Assembly: GCA_047605425.1 (NCBI GenBank)
Contig: JASGFT010000224.1
Coordinates: 1 to 6,973, forward strand
DNA length: 6,973 nt
Origin: JAKPAM01 sp047605425
Lineage (GTDB): Bacteria > Pseudomonadota > Gammaproteobacteria > Burkholderiales > Burkholderiaceae_E
Direction of reading: 5' to 3'
How positions within the stretch are numbered: the first letter of the stretch is position 1; each line of letters starts with the position of its first letter. Position numbers and translations under genes: made by a program. The notes below the pieces were generated by a model that was not told where the DNA came from, made no database searches, and saw only the letters and a program-made list of their open reading frames with translations. Positions 5,948 through 6,973 of the stretch are shown piece after piece.

Positions 5948-5966
5948 CGTCTTTCCGTCCAGTGAC

Positions 5967-6599
5967 TTATTTGTAGGCCCGGCCCATCGATTGCAGGTAA
6001 GCGACGATCGCGTCCATCTCGGTCTTGCCGTTGACCTCCTCGGCCGACTTGGCGATCTGCTCGTCGGTGAACGGCACGCCCACCGCGCGCAGCGCCCGCA
6101 TGTGCTTGGGCATCGCTTCGGCATCGACCGGCGTCTTCTCGAGCCAGGTATACGCGGGCATGTTCGACTCGGGCACGACCTCGCGCGGATCGTTCAGGTG
6201 GATCCGGTGCCAGTCGTCGCTGTAGCGGCCGCCGACCCGGTGCAGGTCGGGCCCGGTGCGCTTGCTGCCCCACTGGAACGGGTGGTCCCAGACGAACTCG
6301 CCGGCCGTCGAGTAGTGGCCATAGCGCAGCGTCTCGGACTGGAACGGCCGGATCATCTGCGAGTGGCAGTTGTAGCAGCCCTCGCGCACGTAGATGTCGC
6401 GGCCCGCCACCTGCAGCGCGGTCGGCGGCTGCATGCCTTCGACCGGCTGCGTCGTCGACGACTGGAAGAACAACGGGACGATCTCGACGAGGCCGCCGAC
6501 GGCGACGACCAGGACGATCAGGATGATCATCAACGCGTTGTTGGTTTCGATTTTCTCGTGGCTGAAACCGGTTGCCTGACTGTGATTGGCTTGACTCAT
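5967..6599 (-). CDS. ccoO: cbb3-type cytochrome c oxidase subunit II (CcoO), mono-heme cytochrome c
   Basis: Membrane-anchored cytochrome c (210 aa) that passes electrons from CcoP to CcoN. One N-terminal anchor helix at about residues 22-44 (ALMIILIVLVVAVGGLVEIV) follows the family lead SHEKIETN. The heme site is CYNCHSQMIRPF (C75, C78, H79). The conserved block GSKRTGPDLHRVGGRYSDDW (111-130) follows, and SNMPAY (M147) is the likely sixth heme ligand. Length is normal. The ATG at 6599 is chosen over an in-frame ATG at 6614 because it lies 5 nt after a GAGG Shine-Dalgarno and matches the usual MSQ/SHEK family start; the longer version would overlap ccoN by 8 nt. The gap to ccoN is 7 nt. Confidence 0.97.
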   Translation of the reverse strand: MSQANHSQATGFSHEKIETNNALMIILIVLVVAVGGLVEIVPLFFQSSTTQPVEGMQPPTALQVAGRDIYVREGCYNCHSQMIRPFQSETLRYGHYSTAGEFVWDHPFQWGSKRTGPDLHRVGGRYSDDWHRIHLNDPREVVPESNMPAYTWLEKTPVDAEAMPKHMRALRAVGVPFTDEQIAKSAEEVNGKTEMDAIVAYLQSMGRAYK

Positions 6600-6604
6600 G
6601 ATGA

Positions 6605-6608
6605 CCTC
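6605..6608 (-). promoter_or_regulatory. Ribosome binding site of ccoO overlapping the ccoN stop
   Basis: GAGG (6608-6605) is fused to the ccoN stop codon (TGAGG) and is 5 nt before the ATG at 6599. It decides the ccoO start and indicates coupling of ccoN and ccoO translation. Confidence 0.6.
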
Positions 6609-6973
6609 AGGCATGCACGGCGGCGGGAATCGGGGCCGTCGCCACGCGACCGACCATCACGGTCTTGACGACGTTCCAGGCCATCAGCACCATGCCGGCC
6701 AGGTACAGCAGGCCACCGAGCAGACGCACCGCGTAGAACGGCCACGTCGCCTTGACGCTTTCGACGAACGTATAGGTCAGCGTGCCGTCGGAGTTGATCG
6801 CACGCCACATCAGGCCCTGCATCACGCCGGCGATCCACATCGCCGCGATGTACAGCACGATGCCGATCGTCGACATCCAGAAATGCACCTCGATCGCCTT
6901 GACGCTGTACATCTGCTCGCGGCCGTACATGCGCGGGATCAGGTAGTACAGCGAGCCCATCGAGATCAGGCCC
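6607..6973 (-). CDS. ccoN: cbb3-type cytochrome c oxidase subunit I (CcoN), C-terminal part
   Basis: The frame is open to the right edge, so only the last 121 residues are present; the heme and copper histidines lie outside. The visible part begins GLISMGSLYYLIPRMYGRE and contains HFWMSTIGIVLYIAAMWIAG (a membrane helix), then VMQGLMWRA, YTFVES, and a final helix WPFYAVRLLGGLLYLAGMVL before the short tail ending AAVHA. These are the characteristic last helices of CcoN, the catalytic subunit that reduces O2 to water and pumps protons. It is first in the visible operon; its promoter, usually FNR-controlled in relatives, is beyond the window. Confidence 0.95.
   Translation of the reverse strand, partial: GLISMGSLYYLIPRMYGREQMYSVKAIEVHFWMSTIGIVLYIAAMWIAGVMQGLMWRAINSDGTLTYTFVESVKATWPFYAVRLLGGLLYLAGMVLMAWNVVKTVMVGRVATAPIPAAVHA

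Noticed and set aside
5948..6124. Upstream extension of the ccoQ reading frame
   Set aside because: Arg/Ser-rich sequence overlapping ccoO in another frame; ccoQ begins at the ATG at 5947, as its size and helix position show.
4704..6668. Very long plus-strand open frame (654 codons) opposite ccoO, ccoQ and ccoP
   Set aside because: It spans three well-identified genes on the other strand, has low-complexity RAD/H-rich composition and no recognisable motif. Shadow of GC-rich coding.
1..6973. CRISPR array, tRNA, rRNA, insertion sequence ends
   Set aside because: No regularly spaced repeats, no tRNA- or rRNA-like sequence and no transposase or terminal inverted repeats were seen.

Overview
The window is a high-GC stretch, most likely from a betaproteobacterium of the Burkholderiales. 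This is inferred from gene order, protein character and strongly G/C-ending codons; no database search was possible. Nearly all of it is one tightly packed gene cluster transcribed leftward (minus strand) that encodes a cbb3-type cytochrome c oxidase, the high-affinity terminal oxidase used at low oxygen, with part of its assembly machinery.

Reading in the direction of transcription, from right to left: the 3' end of ccoN (heme-copper catalytic subunit, cut by the right edge), ccoO (membrane-anchored mono-heme cytochrome c), ccoQ (small stabilising subunit), ccoP (membrane-anchored di-heme cytochrome c), ccoG (polyferredoxin for cofactor/copper maturation), a short FixH/CcoH-like membrane protein, an unnamed 103-residue two-helix membrane protein, hemN (oxygen-independent coproporphyrinogen III dehydrogenase, supplying heme without O2), and a TauE/SafE-family membrane protein gene with an HCxxMC motif. 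Several junctions are stop/start overlaps or gaps of a few bases (ccoQ/ccoP ATGA, small protein/hemN ATGA, hemN/safE TGATG, ccoN/ccoO 7 nt). No clear internal promoter is visible, so the set looks like one operon with translational coupling. The ccoI copper ATPase and ccoS, usual partners of this set, are not in the window; they may lie beyond the right edge.

The last gene, the TauE/SafE homologue, is broken in this sequence. Its N-terminal motif lies in one frame and the rest of the protein in another. A perfect 12-bp-arm GC hairpin lies just before the apparent frame change, so a real frameshift and a base-calling error are both possible.

Left of that gene (244-392) the composition becomes markedly AT-rich. 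This stretch holds a possible terminator hairpin, a promoter-like TATACT and two related dyad-symmetric sites 33 bp apart, which look like an operator pair. Beyond it, positions 243-1 encode the first 81 residues of a Walker-A ATPase (AAA_14/DUF4143-like) with a GTG start, cut by the left edge. This part is unrelated to respiration and looks like a separately regulated, perhaps acquired, gene.

The window is mainly a recognisable respiratory operon. The less explained parts are the unnamed small membrane protein, the frameshifted SafE gene with its hairpin, and the ATPase control region.
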